Under the pieces are notes generated by a model. It was not told the DNA's origin, ran no database searches, and saw only the letters and a program-made list of their open reading frames with translations. The position numbers and the translations under genes were made by a program. Shown piece after piece: positions 1-8,410 of a DNA stretch of 32,518 nucleotides. Origin of the DNA: Burkholderiales bacterium (lineage in GTDB: Bacteria; Pseudomonadota; Gammaproteobacteria; Burkholderiales; Casimicrobiaceae); the NCBI GenBank assembly GCA_025352105.1, contig JANXUB010000005.1:1-32518 (forward strand), written 5' to 3'. Every line of letters begins with the position of its first letter. The first letter of the stretch is position 1.

Positions 1-128
1 TTCCTTACAACGTGAATCGTTAACGAATGTGTGTGCCTTAAGGAGAATCTCCCTCAGTGGAGCCCACCCCGATGAGCGAAACCGGAATAGAACTGAGTGA
101 GGAGCGAAAGTATATCGAAAACCCGAAA

Positions 129-142
129 CCGGGAAATCCCGG
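129..142 (-). terminator. weak hairpin after the roxA-like operon
   Basis: A perfect 6-bp inverted repeat (CCGGGA, AA, TCCCGG) lies just past the stop codon of the leftmost minus-strand gene. On the minus strand it is followed after a few bases by a short T-rich stretch. The stem is short and the T tract is broken, so it could be a weak terminator or an mRNA 3' end structure. The remaining bases 1-128 show no supported gene. Confidence 0.35.
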
Positions 143-145
143 AAA

Positions 146-634
146 TCACAGCCCAAACGCGTCCGGGAACACGCGGCGTCCCCCTTGTTGCCAAACTACT
201 TCAAATGTACTCATGTAAGTAGTTGATTTATAAGGATCGTGCCAATTGAGCGATCCGTGCGACCGCACCGAATTGGGGCGAAAAAGAATGTGTTGTCGGT
301 CTGCAACAACGTAGTTTGAGGCGCTTTGGGGCGGATTTTCGGCCACCATGAGGGTCAAACGGTGACCGTGCGTTTTCAGCAAATTCGTCAGCCGAGGCAT
401 CGCCGACAGCACGTTTGCGTCATCAGCGAGCAGCATGCGAATGCGCACATTTCGCTCATTCATCGCCGCCAGCAACGCGTCGCATCGCGCGCGCGATTCC
501 CAACCTTGCAACGCTAACGATTGATCCAAAACGTCGAGTGTTTTCTCGCATCGCGCGACCAGCTCATCGACCGCGCGTGACACATCGAGCCACGAAACAA
601 GCGACCGCGATTCAGGAGTTACGAAGTTATCCAT
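146..634 (-). CDS. small conserved protein of unknown function, DUF7931-like
   Basis: A soluble protein of 162 residues with no signal peptide or membrane segment. The N-terminal half looks helical (SRAVDELVARCEKTLDVLDQ). The middle, around residues 60-110, alternates strand-like stretches (RIRMLLADD, HRLTLMVAE), and later come YVVADRQHILFRP and an SLNWHDP segment. This layout resembles one phospholipase-D-like half domain, as in the DUF7931 proteins of Betaproteobacteria, but no HxK motif is visible, so enzymatic activity is not supported. The ATG at 634 is preferred to a TTG one codon upstream. It overlaps the 3' end of the cupin gene by 8 bases, so the two are probably translationally coupled. 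Family assignment is from memory of sequence style and is tentative. Confidence 0.6.
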   Translation of the reverse strand: MDNFVTPESRSLVSWLDVSRAVDELVARCEKTLDVLDQSLALQGWESRARCDALLAAMNERNVRIRMLLADDANVLSAMPRLTNLLKTHGHRLTLMVAENPPQSASNYVVADRQHILFRPNSVRSHGSLNWHDPYKSTTYMSTFEVVWQQGGRRVFPDAFGL

Positions 635-1778
635 CAACCAGTTTTAGACGGCCGTCGCAGTACCACTCATACAGCGCGTCAATGGTTTCTTTGGCCTGAT
701 CGCGCGTGATAACGGCGCGTCGCTCGTCGGCGAGTGCACGCCAAAAATGAGCATCACCTTTTATGACGAATGCATCGCCGTTGATGAATAGAAATTCATC
801 ATCGTAGAGGCAGAGGGTCGCAGGGGCTAACGCAACACCTTGCTGCATCGCGAGCTTAGCGAATGCCTGACGCGTAATGGGTTCGTCAGGCGCGTCGAAT
901 TCAATTTGCGGCTTCACGTCGGTGGCAAAGCATCCCGCGAACTGCTTCATCGCGGCGCGATCAATCTGCATTTCGGCAATCGCGCCGAGCACTTCGCGCT
1001 GATAACTCGCGGGCATCCTGGCGGGCGTCAAGGTCGCGGGCAAATCAGGATCACTCAGACGACCTTCGATTTCGCTCGTAGCGCCCAGCCAATCCAGAAA
1101 GGCGTCAGCTAGCTCTTGTCGCGTCGGCGCGCGAAAGCCAATTGAGTAGGTCGTGCAAAAACCTTCGCTTTGCATTGCCACGCCATCGTGGGCCACTTGC
1201 GGTGGCAGATAAAGCATGTCGCCTGCTGTCAACTCAAACGTTTCCGTCGGCACCAGTTTTTTCAAAATTTTGAGCGGCGCAGCAGGGTCAAGCGACAAAT
1301 CCTTCTGCTCGCTCAACTGCCAGCGCCGCGTGCCCATACCTTGCAACAAAAATACATCGTACGAATCAAAGTGCGGGCCGACGCCGCCACCCGGCGCCGC
1401 GAGTGACACCATCACGTCATCGAGCCGCGCGTACGGCAAAAAATTGAATTGTCGCAACAGCGCATCGGCGGCGTGCACATGCAAATTGAGTCCTTGCACC
1501 AAGAGCGTCCAGCCACGCTCAGGCAGCGCCGCAATCTGCTTCTTGTTGAACGGCCCGCTTTCCAGCTTCCAGTTTTTGCCGTCACGGATGATGAGCCGCG
1601 ACTCGACGCTGGAGGATCCTGCCAGCGCCCAAAGCGTTTTCACATCCACCAGCTCTTTGAAGTCTGGAAGCGCGCCGCGCATCAGCCGCCAGCGTTTCTG
1701 CCAATGCGCCGCCATGAACTGCTTGGGCGTCATGTCGCCTAACAGCGTGCTTGTCTGTTTATCGTTACGGACGCTCAC
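627..1778 (-). CDS. roxA: JmjC/cupin ribosomal-protein oxygenase, RoxA/YcfD-like
   Basis: A 383-residue Fe(II)/2-oxoglutarate oxygenase. The cupin core carries the metal triad as HFD (H136, D138) and a distal His in PPQVAHDG (H197). The strand GVGPHFDSYDVFLLQGMG is typical of the YcfD/RoxA group, which hydroxylates an arginine of ribosomal protein L16 in E. coli. The stretch TAGDMLYLPP before the distal His and the C-terminal winged-helix-like region also fit, and the length matches the family (about 370-390). The start is a GTG, with no better in-frame ATG nearby. It heads a two-gene minus-strand unit and is divergent from surE. The substrate in this organism is inferred from the family and is not shown by the sequence. 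Confidence 0.85.
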   Translation of the reverse strand: MSVRNDKQTSTLLGDMTPKQFMAAHWQKRWRLMRGALPDFKELVDVKTLWALAGSSSVESRLIIRDGKNWKLESGPFNKKQIAALPERGWTLLVQGLNLHVHAADALLRQFNFLPYARLDDVMVSLAAPGGGVGPHFDSYDVFLLQGMGTRRWQLSEQKDLSLDPAAPLKILKKLVPTETFELTAGDMLYLPPQVAHDGVAMQSEGFCTTYSIGFRAPTRQELADAFLDWLGATSEIEGRLSDPDLPATLTPARMPASYQREVLGAIAEMQIDRAAMKQFAGCFATDVKPQIEFDAPDEPITRQAFAKLAMQQGVALAPATLCLYDDEFLFINGDAFVIKGDAHFWRALADERRAVITRDQAKETIDALYEWYCDGRLKLVDG

Positions 1779-1830
1779 GCAAAGTCCCGGTCGGTTGTAA
1801 GGTGCTGGAATCGATACAAGTACGGCTCTC

Positions 1831-1847
1831 TATAATTTGCGGCAGTG
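1831..1847 (+). promoter_or_regulatory. surE -10 box abutting the start codon
   Basis: A perfect TATAAT (1831-1836) lies 8 bases before the surE GTG start (1845). Transcription would then begin within about 0-3 bases of the start codon, giving a leaderless mRNA. No Shine-Dalgarno sequence fits in the gap, and the -35 region is poor. Confidence 0.55.
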
Positions 1848-2585
1848 AAGATTCTAGTTTCCAATGATGATGGTTACGACGCGCCGGGTATTTCTGCGCT
1901 GGCGGCGGCACTGTCATCGCTGGCTGAGATCACGGTGGTCGCGCCGAGCCGCAACCGCAGCGCTACGTCGAACTCCATCACCGTTGACCGGGCGCTGCGC
2001 ATCACGAAGGCCGACAACGGTTTCTATTTTGTGGACGGCACGCCAGCCGACTGTGTGCATCTGGCGGTCACTGGCTTTCTCGATTTTCGACCCGACCTTG
2101 TGGTCTCCGGCGTGAACGATGGTGCGAATCTGGGCGACGACACGATTTACTCAGGAACGGTTGCAGCCGCGATGGAAGCTTATCTGCTCGGCATTCCATC
2201 GATTGCCGTGTCGCTCGCTGCGCGTCCGGCGACGCGTTTCGATACCGCCGCGCTTGTCGCTCGCGATATCGTTGCCCGCTATCAAACTAACTTGCCGTCA
2301 ACGCCTTGGCTGCTCAATGTGAACGTGCCCAATGTGCCTTACGCAGAACTCAAAGGCATCCGAACGGTGCGTCTCGGCAAGCGCCATCAAGCCGAGCCTG
2401 CCGTGAAATCGATTAACGAGAAAGGCGACACCGAATATCGCGTTGGCCCCGTCGGAAAAGCCGCCGACGCTGGGCCGGACACTGACTTTGGCGCCATTGC
2501 CGAGGGCTATGCATCGGTCACGCCACTCTCCATCGACCTGACTAAATTTGACGCGCTGCATCTTGTCAAGGCGTGGCTTTCTTGA
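1845..2585 (+). CDS. surE: 5'/3'-nucleotidase SurE
   Basis: A 246-residue metal-dependent nucleoside monophosphate phosphatase. The N-terminus [16 protein letters not shown] holds the paired aspartates that bind the metal. The other family blocks follow: the Ser/Asn loop [19 protein letters not shown], and [19 protein letters not shown] with a further metal-binding Asn. Length is as in E. coli SurE (253). The start is GTG, fixed by the invariant N-terminal motif. It is the first gene of surE-pcm-nlpD, a stress-survival cluster conserved in beta- and gammaproteobacteria, and its end overlaps pcm. Confidence 0.95.
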   Translation: MKILVSNDDGYDAPGISALAAALSSLAEITVVAPSRNRSATSNSITVDRALRITKADNGFYFVDGTPADCVHLAVTGFLDFRPDLVVSGVNDGANLGDDTIYSGTVAAAMEAYLLGIPSIAVSLAARPATRFDTAALVARDIVARYQTNLPSTPWLLNVNVPNVPYAELKGIRTVRLGKRHQAEPAVKSINEKGDTEYRVGPVGKAADAGPDTDFGAIAEGYASVTPLSIDLTKFDALHLVKAWLS

Positions 2586-3262
2586 GCGATTCGTCCGCGC
2601 GCGCGGCGCGTTCAGCCTCCGGCCTGGGGATGGTCTCTGAGCGCACGCGTCTACGCATGGTTGCGCGACTGCGTGAGCAGGGAATTCGTGACGAAGTCGT
2701 TCTCGCTGCGATGGCCGCCGTGCCGCGACATTTGTTTGTGGAAGAGGCGCTGGCGAGCCGTGCTTACGAAGACACCGCGTTGCCAATTGGGTTCGCGCAA
2801 ACCATCTCACAACCGTTTTCGGTTGCCCGTTCCTGCGAGCTGCTTCGTGCAGGCAAAACGATTGATCTCGCGCTCGAAATCGGCGGCGGTTGCGGCTATC
2901 AGGCCGCCGTGCTCGCACGTCTGGCGCGCGAGGTGTACACCATTGAGCGCATCGGCGCGTTGGCGGCCAAGGCGCGGCAAACCCTGTCGTCCATTGGTGT
3001 CAGCAACGTCAAAGTGCGCAACGCCGACGGTCAGGAAGCGGCTTCGAACGTCGTTCAGTTTGACGCCATCGTCGTCGCTGCGGGCGGCTCAAAAATACCG
3101 CCGAACTTACTGGGGCTCATGGCCGATGGCGGGCGCATGGTGATCCCGCTCGGCTCCCCCGAACGACAACGACTCACGCTGGTCACACGCAGTGGCGACA
3201 CCTTTCAGCAAACCGCATTTGACGAGGTGGTCTTCGTGCCCCTAAAGACAGGACAAGAATAA
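2573..3262 (+). CDS. pcm: protein-L-isoaspartate O-methyltransferase, divergent
   Basis: A 229-residue SAM-dependent repair methyltransferase acting on isoaspartyl residues of damaged proteins. The family's active-site block appears as TISQPFSVA (residues 77-85), and motif I as [12 protein letters not shown] (101-112). Two strongly conserved places deviate: motif I usually reads EIGTGSGYQ, and the later [13 protein letters not shown] usually reads like TAAPPEIP. The SAM-binding glycine spacing is kept, so activity is plausible. The GTG start gives a 13-base overlap with surE; a TTG at 2582 would give a 4-base overlap and is an alternative. The stop codon touches the nlpD start, so translation is likely coupled. 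Confidence 0.9.
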   Translation: MAFLSDSSARAARSASGLGMVSERTRLRMVARLREQGIRDEVVLAAMAAVPRHLFVEEALASRAYEDTALPIGFAQTISQPFSVARSCELLRAGKTIDLALEIGGGCGYQAAVLARLAREVYTIERIGALAAKARQTLSSIGVSNVKVRNADGQEAASNVVQFDAIVVAAGGSKIPPNLLGLMADGGRMVIPLGSPERQRLTLVTRSGDTFQQTAFDEVVFVPLKTGQE

Positions 3263-4399
3263 ATGCAGCATTCAAAATTGCTTTGTGCGGCCACCGCACT
3301 GTTGATTGTTTCCGGTTGCACCACGAGCGTTCCCGCACCGGTGCAGGATCGCAGCGCGCGACCCGCTCAGGCACAGCCACCGCAAGTTTTTCCTCCAGTG
3401 TCCGGGCCGGGCGCTCAGCTCAACCCTGCGCTGCCGGGCAACACAGCGGGCTCGAAGTTTCACGTGGTGCAGCGCGGTGAGACGCTCTACGGGATCGCGC
3501 GCAGCAACAATCTGGATATCAATGCGCTCGCCGCGTGGAATAACTTGATCGTTGCCCAGCCGCTTCGCGAAGGGCAGGTGCTGCGCTTGCAAGCATCCTC
3601 CGAGACCGACGCAGGCGCAGCGACAGCGACCTCGACAGCGTCCGTGCCGAGCGCAACGTTGACGCCAGTTCCATCTACCGGCGCGATTCAGGGGCAGCCA
3701 CTGCCCGCAGGTCCGACTGCGGTGATTACTTCGGTGACGCCCATCCCCAATCAGCCGAACCCGGTGTTGCCAGTTGAGGCACCGTTCAAGCGAGAGCCCA
3801 AGTCGCAGCGACTGGCCTACAGTGATGCGGCGCTGGAGTCGATGAAGCAGGGCAATGTGGCGCCTGCGTTTCCAGCTGGTTCCGGCGGCCCCGTTGCTGC
3901 GCCAAGCGCGCCCGCCAGCGCGCCCGCCTCCACGATGTCGCCGACGCTCAGCGCGCCCCCCAGCGGTGCTGCCGTAGTCGCTGCACCCGCACCGTTGATA
4001 GACGCCGAAATCAAACCCGGCACTGGCGTGGATCGCGACGGCATCGCATGGACCTGGCCGACCTCGGGCAAGGTTGCCAGCAAATTCAACGACAAAGCGC
4101 CTATGAAAGGCATCGACATCGCGGCGAACGCGGGTACGCCAGTCGTCGCAGCAGCTGCGGGCAAAGTTATCTACGTTGGCAAAGAGCCGCGTGGGTTCGG
4201 ACAGATGATCGTGGTCAGTCACGCCAAGGAAACGGTCAGCGTTTATTTCCACACCGACAAATTGTTGGTGAAAGAACAGCAGCGCGTATTGATCGGCCAA
4301 AAGCTCGCCGAGGTTGGTGATTCAGCGGGCAACAAAATGCATTTTGAAGTCCGCCGTCAGGGCCGCCCGCTGGATCCGATGTCGCTGATGCCGCGCTAG
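3263..4399 (+). CDS. nlpD: NlpD-like LysM/M23 lipoprotein, amidase activator
   Basis: A 378-residue outer-membrane lipoprotein. The signal peptide ends in the lipobox IVSGC (Cys19). A LysM peptidoglycan-binding domain spans about residues 65-109 (FHVVQRGETLYGIAR). It is followed by a Pro/Ala/Ser/Thr-rich linker to about 255 and a LytM/M23 domain at about 262-376. The zinc site is broken: the HxxxD position reads MKGID (Met281 in place of His) and the HxH position reads KMH (Lys358 in place of the first His). This matches E. coli NlpD, which activates cell-separation amidases and is not itself a hydrolase. The ATG directly follows the pcm stop, with an AGGA-type ribosome site. The usual downstream rpoS is absent. 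Confidence 0.92.
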   Translation: MQHSKLLCAATALLIVSGCTTSVPAPVQDRSARPAQAQPPQVFPPVSGPGAQLNPALPGNTAGSKFHVVQRGETLYGIARSNNLDINALAAWNNLIVAQPLREGQVLRLQASSETDAGAATATSTASVPSATLTPVPSTGAIQGQPLPAGPTAVITSVTPIPNQPNPVLPVEAPFKREPKSQRLAYSDAALESMKQGNVAPAFPAGSGGPVAAPSAPASAPASTMSPTLSAPPSGAAVVAAPAPLIDAEIKPGTGVDRDGIAWTWPTSGKVASKFNDKAPMKGIDIAANAGTPVVAAAAGKVIYVGKEPRGFGQMIVVSHAKETVSVYFHTDKLLVKEQQRVLIGQKLAEVGDSAGNKMHFEVRRQGRPLDPMSLMPR

Positions 4400-4430
4400 G
4401 GAAGTGCTGAAAAAAATCAACGATTTGCGA

Positions 4431-4463
4431 CGGGCGTGGGCCCCAACCTTCGCCGGAGTAGCA
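4431..4463 (+). repeat. degenerate REP-like repeat copy
   Basis: CGGGCGTGGGCCCC followed by a C/T-rich loop and GCCGGAGTAGCA closely matches the copy at 12033-12065, where the same frame reads GCCGGGGTGGCA. Here the palindrome is partly decayed. Such GC-rich palindromic elements are scattered through intergenic regions of many betaproteobacterial genomes. Confidence 0.55.
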
Positions 4464-4588
4464 ATTAATTCAGTGTCTCCCCAGTTTTCCCGAGAATCAG
4501 CTTTCTAACGCAAAGCTTGATTGCGCAGGGGATAGGCGGGGTATTTTTGCAAAGTCGATAAGCGCGATTTCATGCACCTATCCCCAAT

Positions 4589-4626
4589 AAAAAAGGCCTG
4601 ACAGCAAAAAGCTGTAGGCCTTTTTT
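4589..4626. terminator. strong bidirectional terminator between nlpD and 4674 gene
   Basis: Arms AAAAAAGGCCT and AGGCCTTTTTT enclose an inner ACAGC / GCTGT stem and an A-rich loop. The runs of A on one side and T on the other make it rho-independent in both directions. It ends the convergent transcripts of nlpD and the minus-strand membrane protein gene. The rest of 4400-4673 holds only the decayed repeat copy. Confidence 0.85.
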
Positions 4627-4673
4627 AATCGGCAGAGCGCCCTTGTCGCGGCTCTGCCGGGTAACGCCTGATC

Positions 4674-5186
4674 CTAGTAGTAGCGCGTTAACTGCGCCCA
4701 CGGTGCAAGCGCTGCCAAGCCATCGTCATTGACTGCGCCTTTGGGCGCGCTTGCTTTTTTTGACGGCGGTACTTCGGTGACAAACAAGTCGAAGCGACCC
4801 TGCGCCGCGAGGATATCGTTCATTACGCGTGGATCGCGGCAGGCGGTGGCCCACAGTTTGTTGTCAGAGCGGGTTTGTCGCGCCTCGTTGGCGTACGTTG
4901 CGAACCAGCTTTGCGTGGCACGGGTGCCTCGCACAATCGCGCGGGCCAGCAGGCCAAACGTGGTGAGCGCCACAACGGTCAAGATCGCCCATTCGAAGGC
5001 GAAACCGGTTTCAACGGCGTTCAGCGCGCGTTCGGCTGCGGTGACGACGGCCATGATGGTGACGCCGAGTACGTAGGTCGGCAAACGCTTGGCCGAGAAA
5101 ATATCAGAAAAGACGCTTTTTGCGGCAGATACGCCGTCGGTCAAGCGATCCAGGCCGTCGTGGGAGGTGTGGAAGTGAGTAGCCAT
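4674..5186 (-). CDS. small membrane protein of unknown function
   Basis: A 170-residue protein that I do not recognise. The first 33 residues are hydrophilic. Two membrane segments follow at about 35-54 (TYVLGVTIMAVVTAA) and 65-86 (EWAILTVVALTTFGLLARAIV). A soluble tail of about 85 residues begins with basic/polar helix (RGTRATQSWFATYANEARQ) and contains CRDPRVMNDILAAQGRFD. With two segments, both termini should lie on the same side, probably the cytoplasm. An AGGA site lies 12 bases before the ATG. It is transcribed divergently from the LysR gene, which may control it, and ends at a strong terminator. Confidence 0.7.
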   Translation of the reverse strand: MATHFHTSHDGLDRLTDGVSAAKSVFSDIFSAKRLPTYVLGVTIMAVVTAAERALNAVETGFAFEWAILTVVALTTFGLLARAIVRGTRATQSWFATYANEARQTRSDNKLWATACRDPRVMNDILAAQGRFDLFVTEVPPSKKASAPKGAVNDDGLAALAPWAQLTRYY

Positions 5187-5292
5187 GATGTTGATGTCCT
5201 TTTCTTGCTAGATGTTGCCCTATGGGTATTAAGGCGACACCTGCAATTTAGGGTAACCCCTGATATACTGCAAATTTATATTAGTGATTAAT

Positions 5293-5307
5293 AATATTCA
5301 CAATATT
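5293..5307. promoter_or_regulatory. AT-rich dyad in the LysR divergent promoter region
   Basis: AATATT CAC AATATT forms an inverted repeat 19 bases before the LysR start, in the most AT-rich part (about 5260-5315) of an otherwise GC-rich window. LysR regulators usually bind such interrupted dyads in divergent promoters. The site is a candidate operator or promoter; no experimental consensus is known to me. Confidence 0.35.
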
Positions 5308-5325
5308 GATACATAGGCCGTCAAA

Positions 5326-6300
5326 ATGCATCGATTTCGAATGCTAGACCTTAATTTGCTACGTGTTTTCGACGAGGTCATGGCCACGCGGAACACCACG
5401 CGAGCCGCAGAGAACCTCGCGATGACGCAACCTGCGGTCAGCAACGCACTGCGTCGTTTGCGCGAAGCGCTGGGCGATGAATTGGTGACCCGCGCGGGCT
5501 ACGGAATCACCCCCACGCCCAGAGCAATCGCTCTATGGCCTGTGGTGCGCGACGCACTAAGCTCGTTGCAGGCAAGCATCGCGCCCGACGCGTTCGAACC
5601 GGCAACATCGAAGCAGGGTTTCGTCCTCGCCATGGCAGACGCCACCGCCGCCATGCTGATCCCGCCGCTCATCCGTCACAGCGAAACCCACGCTCCCGGC
5701 ATCAACACCCGAGTGCTCCCGCTCACCACGCGCGATCCGCGCGCGCTGCTCGAAGCGGGCGAGGTGGATCTCGCCGTGGGCTACTTTCCGGCGGTGGTGG
5801 CCGCTATCAACCTGCAAAGCATGCAAACAGGCAACCCCGATAGCCTCTTTCACACCCAGCTCTACAGCGGCGAATATGTCTGCGTGATGCGGCGTGATCA
5901 TCCGCTCGCGCTGGATTTGCGGCGCAAACCACTCACGCTCGACGCGTATTGCGCCGCGCATCACCTGCTCGTTAGTTTTTCGGGAAGGCCATTTGGCTTT
6001 GTTGACGAGGCGTTGGCCACGATCAACCGGACACGGCGAATTGTGTTAACCGTCAACCAGTTTTTTACGGCGGGACGGGTCGTCGCAGGGTCTGATTTGC
6101 TCACCGTTTTGCCGAGACACTTTTTGCCCTCGACCGGGATTCGTGAAGAGTTCGCGGTCGTCGATTTGCCCTTCGACGTGCCGCCCGTTCGCGTCGACAT
6201 GGTCTGGCACCGGAGAACGCAAACGGTGTCGGCGCAGCAATGGTTGCGCGCGGCGGTGAGTGAGGCGGCGAAGGGCGCGGTGGCCGCGCTCCATGCGTAA
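5326..6300 (+). CDS. LysR-family transcriptional regulator, NodD/LinR-like group
   Basis: A 324-residue regulator. The N-terminal winged helix-turn-helix is clear: LDLNLLRVFDEVMATRNTTR, then a recognition region (AMTQPAVSNALRRLREAL) and the DELVTRAGYGITPTPRA wing. A type-2 periplasmic-binding-like effector domain covers about residues 95-315, including GEVDLAVGYFP and GSDLLTVLPRHFL. The start at 5326 is used; an ATG at 5341 (MLDLNLL) is equally consistent with family N-termini. It is divergent from the 4674 membrane protein and convergent with the TonB receptor, so the divergent gene is the natural target. The effector is unknown. Confidence 0.88.
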   Translation: MHRFRMLDLNLLRVFDEVMATRNTTRAAENLAMTQPAVSNALRRLREALGDELVTRAGYGITPTPRAIALWPVVRDALSSLQASIAPDAFEPATSKQGFVLAMADATAAMLIPPLIRHSETHAPGINTRVLPLTTRDPRALLEAGEVDLAVGYFPAVVAAINLQSMQTGNPDSLFHTQLYSGEYVCVMRRDHPLALDLRRKPLTLDAYCAAHHLLVSFSGRPFGFVDEALATINRTRRIVLTVNQFFTAGRVVAGSDLLTVLPRHFLPSTGIREEFAVVDLPFDVPPVRVDMVWHRRTQTVSAQQWLRAAVSEAAKGAVAALHA

Positions 6301-8316
6301 CTAATACGTCGCCGTTATTCCCATGAAAATGCTTCGTCCTGGCATGGGCGCAAAGTCCTTCAAGAAAGAAGTGTGTACGCGGATGTCCCGATTGGTCAGA
6401 TTTCGGCCGAGCACATAAAACTCCGCGCTTCGGCTGTTGGCGAAAGCTACCCGGTATCGCACCGACGCGTCCACGCGCGTGTACGCTGGCGTGATGGTTT
6501 CGAACGAGGCGAGCTGATTCTGCGCAAATACGTGCGTCGCGCCTGCGTCCGCGTACCACGCGCTCCCCACCCCTCCGCGCCACGTGAGTTTGCCGCCGAC
6601 TCTTGATGGGCTCATGCGCGGCAGATTACCGCCGCTGTCGCTAGTGATGATGCCGCGAACGGTGTCGGCCATGGCGGTAAATCCGAGCCCTTGCGTCGGC
6701 GCATAATCGAGCGAAAGCTCAGCCCCAGTGAGGCGTGCATTTACGTTCTTGAATTCGCGTTTGAGCAGTTCGCCATCGGCTGTGATTTCGCCCTCGGTGT
6801 TCACGCGATCAGCGACGCCGTCACGGTTTTCATCAACGCTTGCGCCGTAGATAAAGTTCTTCACGCTGTTGCGAAAAACCGAGGCACGCACGCTCCATGC
6901 GTGGCTTTGCAATTTGTAGGAAACGTCGATGTTTTGCGAACGCTCTTTGGCGAGCCGCGCGTTGCCAAGGTCGTAGGTGAGGGTGGCAATGTGTGCGCCT
7001 TTTGAGTACAACTCTTCGATGGCCGGTGCGCGCTCGGCGTGACTAAACGACGCGCTCACCGCACTGTTGCTGTCGAGCTGCCATTGATAGCCGATGGAGC
7101 CGCTCGACAGCGAAAAGCTGCGACCGGGCTGCGCAGCCATCGCGTCGGGCGAATGCGCAACACGCTCAATCCGCCCGCCGATTTCCACGCGGCCGGGGCC
7201 GAATTTCCGCTCGGTGACAGCAAAAAGCGCGTGGCTCTTCGTGTTGGTCAGCGGCACGATGGTTTCCTCGCCAAGGGCCGAGAATTCCGCACGCTCAACG
7301 TCCGCGCCAATCACTGTTCGCCACCCCGCGAAGGGCCTTGTTTGCAGATCGAATCGGGCGCTTCGTGCGTTGTTGCGAAACACGGTGCCGACTTCGCCCG
7401 ACGATTCGATTTCGGCATGTTTGTATTGATTGTTGGCAACACTAAAACGGATGCGCTCCAGCCCGAGCACATTGTTGATTTCACCCAGGGTTTCGATGCG
7501 ATTGCGGGACAGGTCAATGCGTGCCGCGTCGGGCGAAGGAATGCCGTAATTGCTCTCGAAGCGATTGATGCCGACGCCGATAAATCCATTGGTCAGAATG
7601 TAGGAACCGCCGAGACTTGCGTTGCGTGATCGGGTGTCCGAGTTCGCCAGTTTTCCGTGCGTGGTTTCGTAGTCATCAGTGCGGCGATCCGACGCTTCGC
7701 CAGTGAAGGCAAAGGGGCCAGCGCTAGCACGCAATTGCCCACCGAAATCGCGGGTTTTTTCTGCGGTTGACAAGCGCCCGTCGAGCAGCAGCCGTACGCC
7801 ATCGCTGTGCGCTTGCGGAATGCGATCAGTGACGACATTGACCAGCCCACCAATCGCGCCCGAGCCGTACAGCAACGTCGCCGGACCGCGCAAAATTTCG
7901 ATCTGGCGCGCGCCGAGCACCTCAGAGGAAACCGCGTGATCGGGGCTGATGGTGGCAACGTCAAGCGTACCGACGCCGTTCTCGGCGGTCTTGATGCGCG
8001 GCCCGTCGAGCCCTCGAATGATCGGTCGCGATGCGCCGGGGCCGAACGACGACGACTGCACACCCGGTTGTGTCGACAGCGTGTCGCCCAGGCTCGCCGC
8101 GCGGTCTCGCACCAACGCCGCCCTGCTCACCACGATGGCGGGCTGCACCGATTGCAGCTCGTCCTGATCGGTGAATGGCGAGGCGGTGACGATGACTTTA
8201 TCAACCTTAACGGCTTCGTCGGCATACGCAATCCGCGCTGAGCTGAACACTGTCAGGAGCGCGCAGGCCAACACACTGAGCTGTGGATGGGAGTTTGAGT
8301 GAATGAGCATGGGCAT
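6301..8316 (-). CDS. TonB-dependent outer-membrane receptor, ZnuD-like
   Basis: An outer-membrane receptor of about 671 residues from the chosen ATG. A signal peptide (LSVLACALLTVFSSARIAYA) is followed by a TonB-box-like VDKVIVTASP. The plug includes SLGDTLSTQPGV, RPIIRGLDGPRIKTAENG, SPDHAVSSEVLGARQIEILR and LLYGSGAIGGLVNVVTDRIP. A 22-strand barrel ends in ...MGITATY. The plug blocks and the barrel segment with ERAPAIEELYSKGAHIAT resemble neisserial ZnuD, the zinc receptor, but the His-rich loop of ZnuD is missing, so the metal is uncertain. The reading frame stays open up to an ATG at 8421. The later start is preferred because repeats and a Zur-like box fall in the extension and a normal signal peptide follows; the upstream ATG has an AGG before it and stays possible. 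Confidence 0.88.
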   Translation of the reverse strand: MPMLIHSNSHPQLSVLACALLTVFSSARIAYADEAVKVDKVIVTASPFTDQDELQSVQPAIVVSRAALVRDRAASLGDTLSTQPGVQSSSFGPGASRPIIRGLDGPRIKTAENGVGTLDVATISPDHAVSSEVLGARQIEILRGPATLLYGSGAIGGLVNVVTDRIPQAHSDGVRLLLDGRLSTAEKTRDFGGQLRASAGPFAFTGEASDRRTDDYETTHGKLANSDTRSRNASLGGSYILTNGFIGVGINRFESNYGIPSPDAARIDLSRNRIETLGEINNVLGLERIRFSVANNQYKHAEIESSGEVGTVFRNNARSARFDLQTRPFAGWRTVIGADVERAEFSALGEETIVPLTNTKSHALFAVTERKFGPGRVEIGGRIERVAHSPDAMAAQPGRSFSLSSGSIGYQWQLDSNSAVSASFSHAERAPAIEELYSKGAHIATLTYDLGNARLAKERSQNIDVSYKLQSHAWSVRASVFRNSVKNFIYGASVDENRDGVADRVNTEGEITADGELLKREFKNVNARLTGAELSLDYAPTQGLGFTAMADTVRGIITSDSGGNLPRMSPSRVGGKLTWRGGVGSAWYADAGATHVFAQNQLASFETITPAYTRVDASVRYRVAFANSRSAEFYVLGRNLTNRDIRVHTSFLKDFAPMPGRSIFMGITATY

Positions 8317-8361
8317 GGCAAAAGATGCTAATGAAACTAAATTGCGTTTTAGCAGAAAACG

Positions 8362-8396
8362 AGCGTTAAAGCACATTTGTTGCATTAGCGTTAAAG
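8362..8396. repeat. 10-bp direct repeat upstream of TonB receptor
   Basis: AGCGTTAAAG occurs at 8362-8371 and again at 8387-8396, a 25-base period. The spacing is not a multiple of three and the copies lie just upstream of the preferred receptor start, so a regulatory role is more likely than a coding one. Confidence 0.5.
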
Positions 8397-8397
8397 T

Positions 8398-8410
8398 GTC
8401 ATCTGATAAC
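8398..8410 (-). promoter_or_regulatory. Zur-like operator candidate
   Basis: On the minus strand the sequence reads GTTATCAGATGAC, an imperfect palindrome. It agrees with the gammaproteobacterial Zur pattern GTTATA-N-TATAAC at 9 of 12 fixed positions. It lies about 80-95 bases before the preferred start of the ZnuD-like receptor, which makes zinc control reasonable but unproven. Confidence 0.35.

Noticed and set aside
72-218. Short plus-strand open frame at the left edge, beginning MSETGIELSEE
   Set aside because: It has no recognisable family, overlaps the end of the well-supported minus-strand gene, and its second half is low-quality sequence rich in Pro, Asn and Thr.
3272-4300. Long minus-strand open frame across nlpD
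   Set aside because: It is the antisense of a GC-rich coding region. The translation is full of Arg, Gly and His with no motif, while nlpD has a lipobox, LysM and M23 domains.
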